From assembly GCF_007990505.1 (NCBI RefSeq), contig NZ_AP019822.1:2167568-2231567 (forward strand): a DNA stretch of 64,000 nucleotides, read 5' to 3'. This document shows positions 25,793 through 36,191 of this stretch, in pieces; the stretch's first letter is position 1, and each line of letters starts with the position of its first letter. The position numbers were made by a program, and so were the translations under genes. Under the pieces are notes generated by a model. It was given only the letters and a program-made list of their open reading frames with translations, had not been told where the DNA came from and searched no databases. The stretch is from Pseudoleptotrichia goodfellowii (lineage in GTDB: Bacteria > Fusobacteriota > Fusobacteriia > Fusobacteriales > Leptotrichiaceae).

Positions 25793-26128
25793 TTAGTTTC
25801 TTTCGTCAACTTCCACAGTAATGTGTGCAGTCGGCTTTCTTATAACATCCGCTCTTCCCATCGCTCTGGGATTAACTCTTTTTAATACAGGTCCTTTATC
25901 TATAAGTATTCTTGAAACAAATAGTTTATCAGGATCCATTTGGAAATTATGTTCAGCATTTGCGATTGCCGATTTTAATGTTTTTTCTATGTATTTTGCC
26001 GCCTTTTTATTTGTAAATCTCAATACGTTTAACGCCTGTAAAGCATTTTTTCCTCTGACGATATCCGCCACAAGTCTTGCTTTTTGAGGACTTAATCTTT
26101 GATAACGTAATTTAGCTACTACTGCCAT
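25793..26128 (-). CDS. rplV: Ribosomal protein L22 (uL22)
   Basis: 111 residues. AKLRYQRLSPQKARLVADIV, NAEHNFQMDPDKLFVSRILI and the tunnel-lining beta hairpin RVNPRAMGRADVIRKPTAHI. No insertion in the hairpin that would suggest macrolide resistance. Confidence 0.96.
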   Translation of the reverse strand: MAVVAKLRYQRLSPQKARLVADIVRGKNALQALNVLRFTNKKAAKYIEKTLKSAIANAEHNFQMDPDKLFVSRILIDKGPVLKRVNPRAMGRADVIRKPTAHITVEVDERN

Positions 26129-26190
26129 TTAAAGGCCTCCTTTCATTTTTGCTTTATGCCGACGGTTTCGGCTCTTATTTTATCCTATAT

Positions 26191-26469
26191 TTATTTTCTT
26201 TTTGCATCTTTTTTAGCATCTTTTCCGTGTCCGTAGAAAGTTCTTGTAGGTGCAAATTCTCCTAATTTATGTCCTACCATTTCTTCAGTTACATACACAG
26301 GGATATGTTTTTTCCCGTTATATACTGCGAAAGTGTGTCCGATAAATTGAGGGAATATAGTAGATCTTCTGGACCATGTTTTGATAACCTGCTTTTTTTC
26401 TCCCATTGATTCTACTTTTTTCAATAAGTGTGCATCAACAAAAGGTCCTTTTTTTAATGAACGAGCCAT
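26191..26469 (-). CDS. rpsS: Ribosomal protein S19 (uS19)
   Basis: 92 residues. [20 protein letters not shown] start, [20 protein letters not shown] and [20 protein letters not shown] end. Head protein of the small subunit. A 121-bp gap with a strong hairpin precedes it. Confidence 0.97.
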   Translation of the reverse strand: MARSLKKGPFVDAHLLKKVESMGEKKQVIKTWSRRSTIFPQFIGHTFAVYNGKKHIPVYVTEEMVGHKLGEFAPTRTFYGHGKDAKKDAKRK

Positions 26470-26525
26470 TCTTTCCTCCTTATTTCATTATTTTCTGTCA
26501 TTATACTAATCGAGTTCATGTTTGC

Positions 26526-26566
26526 AGCACACATCTTTTAATATTTCTATTAAAGATGTGTCAAGC
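26526..26566. other. Hairpin in the rplB-rpsS spacer
   Basis: Inverted repeat with arms ACACATCTTTTAAT and ATTAAAGATGTGT in a 122-bp spacer, long for a ribosomal operon where most gaps are 10-30 bp. No T-run follows on the minus strand, so it is not a standard terminator; RNase processing or mRNA stability are possible roles. Confidence 0.55.
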
Positions 26567-26591
26567 AACATTTATATATATTTCCGATTTA

Positions 26592-27419
26592 CTATTTTTT
26601 TCTTTTTCTAACGATGAATTTATCACTAAGTTTTTTACCTCTTGTTTTCTTACCGAGAGTAGGTTTACCCCAAGGAGTAACAGGTGATTTTCTTCCTATA
26701 GGCGATCTTCCTTCTCCTCCTCCGTGTGGGTGATCCACAGGGTTCATTACCGATCCTCTTACATGAGGTTTTCTACCTAAGTGTCTGTTTCTTCCCGCTT
26801 TTCCTAATGATACAAGAGAGTGTTCGGAATTTCCTACTGTTCCGATTGTAGCCATACATTCTTTATGTAAAAGTCTTAATTCTCCTGAAGGCAATTCAAC
26901 GTGACAGTAAGTTCCTTCTTTTGCTACAAGTCTTGCAGAAGTTCCTGCAGATCTTGCCAACTGTCCGCCTTTACCCGGCATCAATTCTACGTTATGTATA
27001 ACTGTCCCTATCGGTAAATCTTTTAATTTCAATGCATTTCCCGGTTTGATTTCAGCTGAATCTCCTGCTAAAACAGTATCTCCTTTTTTCAATCCGTTCG
27101 GTGCAAGTATATATCTTTTTTCTCCGTCAACATAATGCAATAATGCGATATTAGCCGTTCTGTTAGGATCATATTCAATAGTAGCAACCTTCGCAGGAAC
27201 ACCTATTTTATTTCTTTTCCAGTCTATTACTCTGTAAAGTCTTTTGTGTCCTTTGTGTCTGTTTCTACCTGTTCTGTGTCCGTAATTATCAATTCCGTAA
27301 GACGACCCCAGAGGTTCTGTCAGAGATTTTTCAGGTCTTACTTTATCTAACTCATGATTGACTAATATCGACATATGCCTTGTCCCACTAGTCATCGGTT
27401 TTAATTTCTTAATCGGCAT
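26592..27419 (-). CDS. rplB: Ribosomal protein L2 (uL2)
   Basis: 275 residues. [20 protein letters not shown] start, [20 protein letters not shown], and the peptidyl-transferase-proximal region [20 protein letters not shown] including the conserved His. Large-subunit core protein. Confidence 0.97.
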   Translation of the reverse strand: MPIKKLKPMTSGTRHMSILVNHELDKVRPEKSLTEPLGSSYGIDNYGHRTGRNRHKGHKRLYRVIDWKRNKIGVPAKVATIEYDPNRTANIALLHYVDGEKRYILAPNGLKKGDTVLAGDSAEIKPGNALKLKDLPIGTVIHNVELMPGKGGQLARSAGTSARLVAKEGTYCHVELPSGELRLLHKECMATIGTVGNSEHSLVSLGKAGRNRHLGRKPHVRGSVMNPVDHPHGGGEGRSPIGRKSPVTPWGKPTLGKKTRGKKLSDKFIVRKRKK

Positions 27420-27504
27420 AACTTTTTTACCTCCAATTCTTTTTATGACGTTTTTACAACGTTTTTATATTATATCATTTTTCTTATGTAATTCCTATAA
27501 AAAA

Positions 27505-27795
27505 TTATAGATTTTGTTCATAAGATGCTATTTTTTCTCCGTCCTGTAATTTAACGATTGCTTTTTTTATAGCCGGAGTTTTATACATGGACATTCTGAA
27601 TCTTTCCATTTTAGGTTTTACATTCAATGTATTTACACTCGCAACTTTTACATTGAATAATTTTTCCACAGCTTCTCTTATTTGTAATTTGTTAGCTCTT
27701 CTGTCTACTATGAAAACGTATTCGTTGCTTTCCATTAAGATTCTTGCTTTTTCAGTGTTTACCACAGGTTTTTTAATTATATCCGTAATATGCAT
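27505..27795 (-). CDS. rplW: Ribosomal protein L23 (uL23)
   Basis: 96 residues. [60 protein letters not shown]. Sits at the tunnel exit as docking site for trigger factor and SRP. One-base overlap with rplD. Confidence 0.96.
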   Translation of the reverse strand: MHITDIIKKPVVNTEKARILMESNEYVFIVDRRANKLQIREAVEKLFNVKVASVNTLNVKPKMERFRMSMYKTPAIKKAIVKLQDGEKIASYEQNL

Positions 27796-28439
27796 TATGC
27801 CAACACCTCCTCGATAGTTGCAAGAGCCTCTTTAGTAACAACTATTTTATCCTGTTTTATCAACCAGAAAATGCTTAAACTTCTTGAATCCAAAGTCATT
27901 ACTTTTTCCAAGTTTCTTACTGAATATTCAAGGTTTATATCTCTATTGAATGTTTCTCCGTTATAGTCAGCTATGAATAATTGTTTTTCTCCTGCGAAAT
28001 TTAATGCTTTTGCAAATTGCACAAAAGTCTTAGTTTTCGGTACATCCAATGTGAAGTCATCCAACACTATTAAATCTCCGTTATTTATTTTTGTGGCCAA
28101 TGCCGATCTTAAAGCTAATCTTCTTACTTTTTTATTTACTTTTTTAGTATAATCTCTCGGTTTAGGACCGTGAACAACTCCACCGCCTACCATATGAGGA
28201 GCTCTTGTAGAACCTTGTCTTGCTCTACCTGTTCCTTTTTGTCTGAAAGGTTTTCTTCCTCCACCTCTCACTTCAGCTCTTGTTTTTGTAGAAGCATTTC
28301 CTTCTCTTGCTCCTGCCAACTCTGCAACCAGAACTTCGTGCATAACTGTTTTATTCGGCTCAATTCCGAATATTTCTTCTTTTACTTCAACAGTTCCCGC
28401 TTTTGAACCGTCTAATTTATATGTATTTAAAACTGGCAT
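27795..28439 (-). CDS. rplD: Ribosomal protein L4 (uL4)
   Basis: 214 residues. [20 protein letters not shown] start; the loop region [20 protein letters not shown] that lines the exit tunnel; [20 protein letters not shown]. In other bacteria L4 represses the S10 operon; no S10 leader typical of that control was recognised here. Confidence 0.97.
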   Translation of the reverse strand: MPVLNTYKLDGSKAGTVEVKEEIFGIEPNKTVMHEVLVAELAGAREGNASTKTRAEVRGGGRKPFRQKGTGRARQGSTRAPHMVGGGVVHGPKPRDYTKKVNKKVRRLALRSALATKINNGDLIVLDDFTLDVPKTKTFVQFAKALNFAGEKQLFIADYNGETFNRDINLEYSVRNLEKVMTLDSRSLSIFWLIKQDKIVVTKEALATIEEVLA

Positions 28440-28463
28440 TTTATCCTCCTCTCTTTTCCTCTA

Positions 28464-29090
28464 TTAGTATTTCTTAACCGATTTTTTGATAACAAGATAT
28501 CCGTTTTTAGGTCCCGGAACAGCACCTTTTACTAACAACAGATTGTTTTCAGCATCAAATTTAACTACTTTAAGGTTTTGAACAGTCACTTGCTCATTTC
28601 CCAATCTTCCTGCCATTTTTTTACCTTTAGGTACATTACTGTTTGATGCAGCTCCTCCGGCGTTTGATCCTCCCAATCTATGGTTTCTTGAAACCCCGTG
28701 AGTTGCTCTGTTTCCTCCGAAATTATGTCTTTTCATAACTCCGGCAGTTCCTTTACCTTTTGAAGTTCCTACTATATCAACAAACTCGATTCCTTCCAAT
28801 ACGTCTACTTTAAATTCCTGACCTAATTCAAATGATTCCAATTCTGCAACTTTAAATTCTTTCAAGAATTTTTTAGGAGAAATTCCTGCTTTTTTGAATA
28901 TTCCCATTTCAGGTTTTATTGTATTTTTTTCTTTTTTATCATCATATGCCAATGTTACAGCGTTATACCCGTCTTTTTCTTCGGATTTTTTTTGAACTAC
29001 GAAGTTCGGTCCGGCTTCGATTACTGTAACCGGTATTAATTTTTCATTTTCGAAAATTTGTGTCATTCCGATTTTTTTACCTAATATCAT
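28464..29090 (-). CDS. rplC: Ribosomal protein L3 (uL3)
   Basis: 208 residues. MILGKKIGMTQIFENEKLIP start, GVMKRHNFGGNRATHGVSRN and GKKMAGRLGNEQVTVQNLKV. Early 23S assembly protein. Confidence 0.97.
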   Translation of the reverse strand: MILGKKIGMTQIFENEKLIPVTVIEAGPNFVVQKKSEEKDGYNAVTLAYDDKKEKNTIKPEMGIFKKAGISPKKFLKEFKVAELESFELGQEFKVDVLEGIEFVDIVGTSKGKGTAGVMKRHNFGGNRATHGVSRNHRLGGSNAGGAASNSNVPKGKKMAGRLGNEQVTVQNLKVVKFDAENNLLLVKGAVPGPKNGYLVIKKSVKKY

Positions 29091-29145
29091 TTTTATTTAG
29101 CCTCCTTAATATATTGGTTGGTATTTTTACCAACTTGTATTAAGC

Positions 29146-29451
29146 CTATAATTGCTTAATTTCTATTCCTACACCTGACGGCAAGTTTAATGAACTCAAT
29201 GCCGCAATAATTTGTTGACTTGAATTTTTAATTTCAACAAATCTTCTGTGTATTCTCATTTCAAATTGTTCTCTTGAATCTTTATTTACGTGAACCGATC
29301 TTAAAACAGTATACTTTTTAGTTTTAGTAGGTAAAGGAAGAGGTCCGGCCAATTCCGAACCGTTTTTCTTTACTACTTCAGCTATTTTTTTTGCAGACTG
29401 ATCTAATAATTTATGGTCGTAAGATTGAAGATATATTCTTAATTTATCCAA
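29146..29451 (-). CDS. rpsJ: Ribosomal protein S10 (uS10)
   Basis: 101 residues. MDKLRIYLQSYDHKLLDQSA start, GPLPLPTKTKKYTVLRSVHV, REQFEMRIHRRFVEIKNSS. First gene of the S10 segment, only 29 bp after tuf, so str and S10 operons are joined here. S10 also acts with NusB in antitermination. Confidence 0.97.
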   Translation of the reverse strand: MDKLRIYLQSYDHKLLDQSAKKIAEVVKKNGSELAGPLPLPTKTKKYTVLRSVHVNKDSREQFEMRIHRRFVEIKNSSQQIIAALSSLNLPSGVGIEIKQL

Positions 29452-29480
29452 AGTTCTTCCTCCTAATTATTCTGAAATTA

Positions 29481-30663
29481 TTATTTAACGATAGTTGCAA
29501 CAACTCCTGAAGCTACCGTTCTTCCACCTTCTCTTATCGCAAATCTTAATCCTTCTTCCATTGCGATAGGGTGTATCAATTCTACTGACATTTCTATATT
29601 ATCTCCAGGCATTACCATTTCCACTCCGTCAGGCAAGTTTACTTCTCCTGTTATATCTGTCGTTCTGAAGTAAAATTGTGGTTTGTATCCTGTAAAGAAT
29701 GGTGTATGTCTTCCTCCTTCATCTTTTGTCAATACGTATACTTCCGATTTGAACGATGTATGAGGTTTTACTGATCCAGGTTTTGCCAATACTTGTCCTC
29801 TTTCCACTTCTTCTTTCTTAGTTCCTCTTAACAATGCTCCGATGTTATCTCCTGCTTGTCCTGAATCCAATAACTTTCTGAACATTTCTACTCCTGTTAC
29901 TGTTGTTTTGCTGTAGGTTTGATTCCTATTATTTCCACTTCTTCCCTACTTTTACTACTCCTCTTTCTACTCTTCCTGTCACTACTGTTCCTCTTCCTGT
30001 TATTGTAAATACATCTTCTATAGGCATCAAGAACGCTTGGTCTACCGGTCTTTCAGGTGTAGGCACATAACTGTCTACTGCATCCATCAATTCCATTATT
30101 TTATCTTCCCATTGTCCTTCTCCGTTTAATGCTCCTAAAGCAGATCCTTTTACTATAGGTATTTCATCTCCAGGGAATGAGTATTCTGTCAATAATTCTC
30201 TTACTTCCATTTCTACTAATTCCAACAACTCTTCGTCGTCTACCATATCAACTTTATTCAAGAATACTACTATATAAGGAACTCCAACCTGTCTTGCAAG
30301 CAAGATGTGTTCTCTTGTTTGAGGCATAGGTCCGTCAGCTGCAGAAACTACCAATATAGCTCCGTCCATTTGTGCAGCTCCTGTTATCATGTTTTTTACA
30401 TAATCCGCGTGTCCCGGACAGTCAACGTGTGCATAGTGTCTGTTTGCTGTTTCATACTCAATGTGAGCCGTGTTAATTGTTATTCCTCTTTCTCTTTCTT
30501 CAGGTGCCTGATCTATGTTTTCAAAATCTACTTTTTCAGCCAATCCTTTGTCAGATAATACTTTGGATATAGCTGCTGTCAATGTTGTTTTCCCGTGGTC
30601 TACGTGTCCTATAGTTCCAACGTTTACGTGTGGTTTACTTCTCTCAAATTTAGCTTTTGCCAT
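29481..30663 (-). pseudogene. tuf: EF-Tu (tuf), split by two single-base deletions
   Basis: The 5' part (30663-29929) encodes the GTPase domain and the start of domain 2 ([34 protein letters not shown]), ending abnormally as VVKVGKKWK. The 3' part (from 29885) continues [20 protein letters not shown] to the normal end VVATIVK. Adding one G to the GGG at 29944-29946 and one A to the AAAA at 29906-29909 restores [20 protein letters not shown] and a protein of exactly 394 residues. EF-Tu is essential, so either there is another tuf copy or these are sequencing errors; two lesions in homopolymers 35 bp apart favour errors. Confidence 0.93.
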
Positions 30664-30710
30664 TATCTCTTTCCTCCGTTTTCATTATTATTTTTAATAT
30701 TTTATTTAAT

Positions 30711-32789
30711 TTATTTACCTTGTCTTTCAGCTATTACCTGTTGAGCTATATTATTCGGAACCTGTACATATTTTTCAAATTCCATTGAATAAGATGCTCT
30801 TCCTTGAGTTTTCGATCTCAAGTCTGTTGCATAACCGAACATTTGTGACAACGGTACTTGTGCGTTAATTATTTTTGCATTGTTTCTGTCAGTCATTCCT
30901 GAAACTTGTCCTCTTCTTGAGTTCAAATCTCCGATAACGTCTCCCATGTATTCTTCAGGTGTTGTAACTTCTACTTTGAATATAGGTTCCAACAATACAG
31001 GATTTGCAGCTCTCATAGCTTTTTTAATAGCCATTGACCCTGCTATTTTAAATGCCATTTCCGATGAATCGACTTCATGGTAAGTTCCGTCATATAATGT
31101 TACTTTTACATCCTGTACAGGATATCCTGCAACAACTCCGGCTTCTAACGCTTCCTGTATACCTTTATCTACAGCTGGTATATATTCTCTAGGAATTGCT
31201 CCTCCTGTAATTTCGTTAACAAATTCATATCCTTTATCAGGATTGGATTCCACTCTGATTTTAACATGTCCGTATTGTCCTCTACCTCCGGACTGTTTAG
31301 CATATTTTTCTTCAACATCAGAATTTCCTGTAATTGTTTCTCTGTAAGCAACTTGCGGTTTACCTACATTCGCTTCGACTTTAAATTCTCTCTTCATTCT
31401 GTCTACGATAATTTCCAAGTGAAGTTCTCCCATTCCTGAAATAAGTGTTTGTCCTGTTTCCTGGTTGGAAGTAACTTTAAATGTAGGATCTTCTTCTGCC
31501 AATTTCGCAAGAGCTGTTCCCATTTTTTCCTGATCGGCTTTTGTTTTAGGCTCAACAGCTATTTGTATAACTGTATCAGGGAATTCCATTTTTTCCAATA
31601 TTATAGGTTTGTTTTCATCACAAAGAGTATCTCCCGTTGTAGTTTCCTTCAATCCTACTGCCGCAGCTATATCTCCGGAGTAAACTATATCAAGTTCTTC
31701 TCTTTTGTTAGCATGCATTTGAAGCAATCTTCCCATTCTTTCTTTTTTACCTTTTGTCGAGTTCAATACATAAGAACCTTTGTTTAAAATTCCTGAGTAA
31801 ACTCTGAAGAATGACAATCTTCCTACAAACGGATCTGTCAATATTTTAAATGCCAATGCTGCGAAAGGCTCTTCATCTGAAGGTTGTCTTTCCATAGGCG
31901 ATTCAGTTTTAGGATCTATACCTTTTACAGCTCCTATATCTAAAGGTGACGGCATGTAATAAACTACTGCATCAAGTAAAGGTTGTATTCCTTTGTTTTT
32001 AAATGCTGTTCCGCATAAAACCGGAACTACTATTCCACCTATTGTAGCAATTCTTATAGCTTTTCTTATTTCATCTTCGGAAATTTCTTCTCCTCCGAAA
32101 TATTTTTCCATTAATGCTTCATCAGTTTCAACTACAGATTCCAACATATGTTCTCTTGCTATTTGAGCTTCTTCCAATAATTCAGGTCTTACATCGGCTA
32201 TATCATAGTCAGCTCCCATAGTATCATCTTTAAACAGATATTCTTTCATTGTTATCAAATCTATAATACCTTCAAACGTATCTTCAGCACCTATCGGAAG
32301 TTGTATCGGTACACCGTTTCCTCCCAATTTTTGTTTAATATCACTGACACACATATTGAAGTCCGCTCCGACCCTGTCCATTTTATTTAAAAATGCCATT
32401 CTCGGTACGTTATATTTATCAGCTTGTCTCCAAACAGTTTCAGACTGAGGCTGAACTCCGTCTACTGCAGAGAATACTGCAACTGCTCCATCCAACACCC
32501 TTAACGATCTTTCAACTTCCACCGTAAAGTCCACGTGACCTGGTGTGTCTATAATGTTAATTCTGTTTCCGTTCCAGAAGGCAGTTGTCGCCGCAGAAGT
32601 TATTGTGATACCTCTTTCCTGCTCCTGTTCCATATAATCCATCGTAGCAGCTCCTTCGTGAACTTCTCCGATCTTATGGTTTACTCCCGTATAAAACAAT
32701 ATTCTTTCAGTCGTAGTTGTTTTCCCGGCATCTATATGTGCCATGATACCGATGTTTCTGGTATCTTTCAAAGCAACTTTTCTTGCCAT
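30711..32789 (-). CDS. fusA: FusA, elongation factor G
   Basis: 692 residues, five-domain translocase GTPase. P-loop [19 protein letters not shown], switch region [37 protein letters not shown]; domain [20 protein letters not shown]-terminal [20 protein letters not shown]. Intact, unlike the adjacent tuf. Within the str operon, 65 bp after rpsG. Confidence 0.97.
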   Translation of the reverse strand: MARKVALKDTRNIGIMAHIDAGKTTTTERILFYTGVNHKIGEVHEGAATMDYMEQEQERGITITSAATTAFWNGNRINIIDTPGHVDFTVEVERSLRVLDGAVAVFSAVDGVQPQSETVWRQADKYNVPRMAFLNKMDRVGADFNMCVSDIKQKLGGNGVPIQLPIGAEDTFEGIIDLITMKEYLFKDDTMGADYDIADVRPELLEEAQIAREHMLESVVETDEALMEKYFGGEEISEDEIRKAIRIATIGGIVVPVLCGTAFKNKGIQPLLDAVVYYMPSPLDIGAVKGIDPKTESPMERQPSDEEPFAALAFKILTDPFVGRLSFFRVYSGILNKGSYVLNSTKGKKERMGRLLQMHANKREELDIVYSGDIAAAVGLKETTTGDTLCDENKPIILEKMEFPDTVIQIAVEPKTKADQEKMGTALAKLAEEDPTFKVTSNQETGQTLISGMGELHLEIIVDRMKREFKVEANVGKPQVAYRETITGNSDVEEKYAKQSGGRGQYGHVKIRVESNPDKGYEFVNEITGGAIPREYIPAVDKGIQEALEAGVVAGYPVQDVKVTLYDGTYHEVDSSEMAFKIAGSMAIKKAMRAANPVLLEPIFKVEVTTPEEYMGDVIGDLNSRRGQVSGMTDRNNAKIINAQVPLSQMFGYATDLRSKTQGRASYSMEFEKYVQVPNNIAQQVIAERQGK

Positions 32790-32853
32790 TACGTTATTTC
32801 CTCCTTATAATTTTACTCATCCGACGCAGACGTACGGATAATCACAGTTCAGA

Positions 32854-33324
<471 letters not shown>

Positions 33325-33353
33325 TTATTTGTCCTCCTTACTTTTTAAAAATT

Positions 33354-33740
33354 TTAGTTTGAACTTGCTGCTGCAGGTTTTTTAGCACCGTATCTTGATC
33401 TACCCTGTTTTCTGTTTACAACTCCGGCTGTATCCAAAGCTCCTCTGATTATTTTATATCTTACCCCCGGCAAATCTTTCGTTCTTCCTCCTCTTAAAAG
33501 AACAATACTGTGTTCCTGAAGATTATGTCCGATTCCCGGAATATAAGCTGTAACTTCTATTCCGTTTACCAATTTAACCCTTGCTACTTTTCTTAACGCC
33601 GAGTTAGGCTTTTTAGGTGTTGTTGTATATACTCTGACACACACACCTCTTTTTTGCGGGTTACCTTTTAATGCAGGTGATTTTTTCTTTTTCTCGGATG
33701 TACTTCTACCAAATCTTACTAATTGATTAATAGTAGGCAT
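33354..33740 (-). CDS. rpsL: Ribosomal protein S12 (uS12)
   Basis: 128 residues from the ATG at 33740, six codons inside the longest frame, because AAAGGAGG lies just before it and [12 protein letters not shown] is the family start. [18 protein letters not shown] carries the wild-type lysine of the streptomycin site; [18 protein letters not shown] carries the second. First gene of the str operon. Confidence 0.97.
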   Translation of the reverse strand: MPTINQLVRFGRSTSEKKKKSPALKGNPQKRGVCVRVYTTTPKKPNSALRKVARVKLVNGIEVTAYIPGIGHNLQEHSIVLLRGGRTKDLPGVRYKIIRGALDTAGVVNRKQGRSRYGAKKPAAASSN

Positions 33741-33889
33741 ATTTCCTCCTTTCAACATTCTTTCTATATATTTTCTGCGTTATTTTATAAACTAAAACTT
33801 TTAAAAAGCTCATTTCTTCAATCTATGTTTCTTTATCAAACACATTGTATATCCATGTCGAATATAGCGATTTACTCTAAATTCACTCC

Positions 33890-33919
33890 AAAAAATATGT
33901 ATAAAAATACATATTTTTT
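33890..33919 (-). terminator. Attenuator-like hairpin in the str operon leader
   Basis: Perfect 13-bp stem AAAAAATATGTAT/ATACATATTTTTT with four-base loop, T-run on the minus strand, about 25 nt downstream of the predicted start of transcription and 150 nt before rpsL. Could terminate prematurely or cap the leader. Confidence 0.5.
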
Positions 33920-33951
33920 TCAACATTTAGTTTATGAGTTATAACTTGATT

Positions 33952-33980
33952 ATTTTATAATATTTAAGCCCTTGTGTCAA
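33952..33980 (-). promoter_or_regulatory. Promoter of the str-S10-spc operon
   Basis: Minus strand TTGACA (33975-33980), 17-bp spacer, TAAAAT (33952-33957). A start near 33945 gives a leader of about 205 nt before rpsL. It is the only strong candidate found upstream of the whole ribosomal block. Confidence 0.75.
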
Positions 33981-34163
33981 GGTTTTTATAATTTTTCGGA
34001 AATATTTTTGTTATATATTTTATATTAATTTTATATTTTTGATTTATATTATATATGATTTGTGAAGGCAATTTTTACTAATTTCTGAAAATCTCTCCAA
34101 AATGTTTATTTATCTTATCTGTTTTAACTTTTTTATAATTGTATATTTTCTTCTGATTTATGC

Positions 34164-34234
34164 TATAATCAAATAAAAATGACAGGAGAGTATACGTGTG
34201 TAACAATATTTGGATATCAATCTCTATTAACTAA
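34164..34234 (+). other. Possible promoter and 12-codon micro-ORF
   Basis: Plus strand TGC-TATAAT (extended -10, TATAAT 34164-34169) followed by AGGAGAG (34184-34190) and GTG at 34196 encoding a 12-residue peptide VCNNIWISISIN. All three signals line up but the peptide is not recognisable; it may be chance in a T-rich region or the remnant of a gene start. Confidence 0.25.
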
Positions 34235-34239
34235 ATACT

Positions 34240-34497
34240 TAGAACCATTTATTTGTTATATCCTTTTTCAAAAAATCAAAATTCTCTAAAAAAATAATCT
34301 TTTTTTCCTGTTCTTAAATTTATAATACTTTCTTTTTTACTTAAAAAAATATTTTTTCTTTTAATTCTGTTTTTCTAATCTCTTTAAAAAATTCTTCTTT
34401 TATCCTCAAAAAACTCTTTTGTTTTTTTATTTCTATAATTTTCTTCTGCTGTTCTATGACTTTCTGGTGATACAGTTAAAAAAATTATTATTTCCAT
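34240..34497 (-). pseudogene. Degenerate coding remnant after the ACP-pyrophosphatase gene
   Basis: An ATG at 34497 overlaps the upstream stop region (TAATATG), as for a coupled gene, and reads MEIIIFLTVSPESHRTAEEN and on for 37 codons before a stop. Coding-like sequence then continues in other frames (KEEFFKEIRKTELKEKIF, then LSKKESIINLRTGKKDYF), each switch lying at T-runs. Product not recognised. Likely the decayed next gene of the acyl-activation cluster, or a frame-damaged sequence. Confidence 0.35.
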
Positions 34498-34498
34498 A

Positions 34499-35044
34499 TT
34501 ATTTCTCCATTATTATTTCTGTCTTAAAAAATCTTTCTTGAAACTCCACAAGAGCTTCTATTTGATCAATAGAATATTTTTTATCCTCCGCAGTAACAAT
34601 TAATTTATTTTCTATATCATCTATTCTGTAAATTATCGCCCGACATACTCCTTCAAATTCTTCTAATGGATCAAACTCCCCTAAAATATAAACATCTATT
34701 TCTTCACCGTCTTCACTTTCAGTATTAGGAATATAACCATAATTTAAAGAATAAATATATCCGTATTCCGGATGTTTATCTCCTAATTTTCTATCTACTT
34801 TCACTTTTATTTTTTGATTTAGATAATTTTTATAATTTAATAACTTCCTTTTTTTTATTATTTCAATAATTCGATTTATTGAAGAAAAATTTTCAAAAAT
34901 TAAATCTTCATCATCAAATTTTATTTTATAACTTTCTTCTAAATCTGCTATTAATCTTATAAATTCTAATGAATCTACTATAATATTTTCTTCATCATCT
35001 TTTATTTTGTTTTTTTTCAGTATTTTTAATATACTCTTTTTCAT
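34499..35044 (-). CDS. Acyl carrier protein domain fused to inorganic pyrophosphatase
   Basis: 181 residues. Residues 1 to about 66 are an acyl/peptidyl carrier domain with the phosphopantetheine-attachment serine in VDSLEFIRL (Ser25). Residues about 73-181 match small inorganic pyrophosphatases of the KHPEYGYIYSLNYGYIPNT / EDGEEIDVYILGEFDPLEEF type, with LVEFQERFFKTEII at the end. The gene follows, by five bases, the tail of an AMP-forming ligase. A ligase that loads the carrier releases pyrophosphate, so a carrier with its own pyrophosphatase would pull the reaction forward: inference from domain logic. I know of no described system built this way. Confidence 0.75.
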   Translation of the reverse strand: MKKSILKILKKNKIKDDEENIIVDSLEFIRLIADLEESYKIKFDDEDLIFENFSSINRIIEIIKKRKLLNYKNYLNQKIKVKVDRKLGDKHPEYGYIYSLNYGYIPNTESEDGEEIDVYILGEFDPLEEFEGVCRAIIYRIDDIENKLIVTAEDKKYSIDQIEALVEFQERFFKTEIIMEK

Positions 35045-35049
35045 TTCAT

Positions 35050-35205
35050 TTACACCTTTCTTTTAATTTTGCCAGTAACCGTTCTTTCAAATCTTTTTAT
35101 AATTTCTATTTTGTCCGGTATCTTATAACTAGAAAATTTAATTTTTAAATCATTTAAAACTCTATCTTTTCTTATATTATTTCCACCTTCTTTTCTATAT
35201 AATAA
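35050..35205 (-). pseudogene. C-terminal remnant of an AMP-forming acyl ligase
   Basis: 51 codons without a start, beginning immediately after the stop of the upstream gene: LLYRKEGGNNIRKDRVLNDL, then KIKFSSYKIPDKIEIIKRF, then ERTVTGKIKRKV. The SYKIPDKIEII and TVTGKIKRK motifs are the C-terminal A9/A10 region of acyl-CoA synthetase/adenylation domains, with the catalytic lysine of A10. The N-terminal 400-odd residues are missing, evidently replaced by the adjacent unknown gene. Confidence 0.8.
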
Positions 35206-36161
35206 TTATTTTTCGTCATCATACCCGCTTTTAGGAGGAGTGTATATTGATAATTTTATTAAAACCTCCTCTTCATTATAATACGGCTTAATTTTTTTTC
35301 TTATCTTTTCCAACTCTTCTTCTGTAATATTTTCAAACTCAAACTCTACTATCGGTCTCAGTTCGTTATATTTTTTAAACTCTTCCCAGTCTATCTCTTC
35401 AAATTTTCTCTTTTTTGAAAAATATTTTTCCAGTTTCTTTCCGTACTGTTCTAAAAATTGAAATTTATCTTCTTCTTTTATTTTTTTCTTATAAAACAAA
35501 AAAGTATTACCTGCATTTGTAGATTTTTCAACATTTTCATTATAAAACTGTAATTCCTGTAAATACTTATCATAATTATTGTACCAATCTCTTCTTCTAT
35601 GTATCTTAACATCTTTATAACTGTCAAATATCTTTTCTATCTCCTGAAAATCATTTCCTTTTGATTTATCATATAAAAGCTCATTTAATACGTACTTTCT
35701 GAACTCCAATCTGTCCATGACTGCAAGAAGTAGAGATAATCTTTCTTTTTTATAATAATCGTCAGGATTTTTTTCTCTTAAAAAAGCTCCGTTTGCACCA
35801 TTTTCAACAATTAAAATATTTTCATATTCAGGTTTATTAGTATAAAGATATTTTGATTCGTAAGTTATCCATCCCTTTTTTTCATTATATAACTGTTAGG
35901 AGAACGTATCCCTCCGCCTCTCAGCAGATTAACGTACTCGACTTCATACTTTTCTTTATCCATTGACAGATTATAGTCTTTTTCAAATATTTCCGTTACA
36001 AGATCAAAATACTCTTCTATTTCCTGTTCTTTTTGTATTTCTCTTTTTTCCTGTTTTTTTTCTATTATATGGCTTATCAGTAACAACGAAGAAATCGTCA
36101 ATATACACGATGAAAGTATCATGGATAATATAATAATTGTAAGTATTTTTAAAAATTTCAC
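35206..36161 (-). pseudogene. Frameshifted copy of unknown membrane/lipoprotein family
   Basis: Two consecutive open frames form one gene. From 36161 the first encodes an N-terminal hydrophobic segment with a lipobox-like MILSSC and ends as YIMKKRDG. The second is open from 35882 or so and continues GWITYESKYLYTNKPEYENI through MDRLEFRKYVLNELLYDKSK to the end. Adding one base to the run of seven T at 35876-35882 joins them into 318 residues, collinear with the 321-residue neighbour (shared YDKTKGNDFQEIEKIFD, FSKKRDFE-IDWYEFKK). Function unknown. Frameshift may be real or a homopolymer error. Confidence 0.75.
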
Positions 36162-36191
36162 TTTATTTCACCTGCCCTTTCGGCATAATAA

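Noticed and set aside
29481-29885. C-terminal EF-Tu part as a separate gene starting at MFRKLL
   Set aside because: It is collinear with normal EF-Tu and has no own start signal; the split is explained by two single-base losses.
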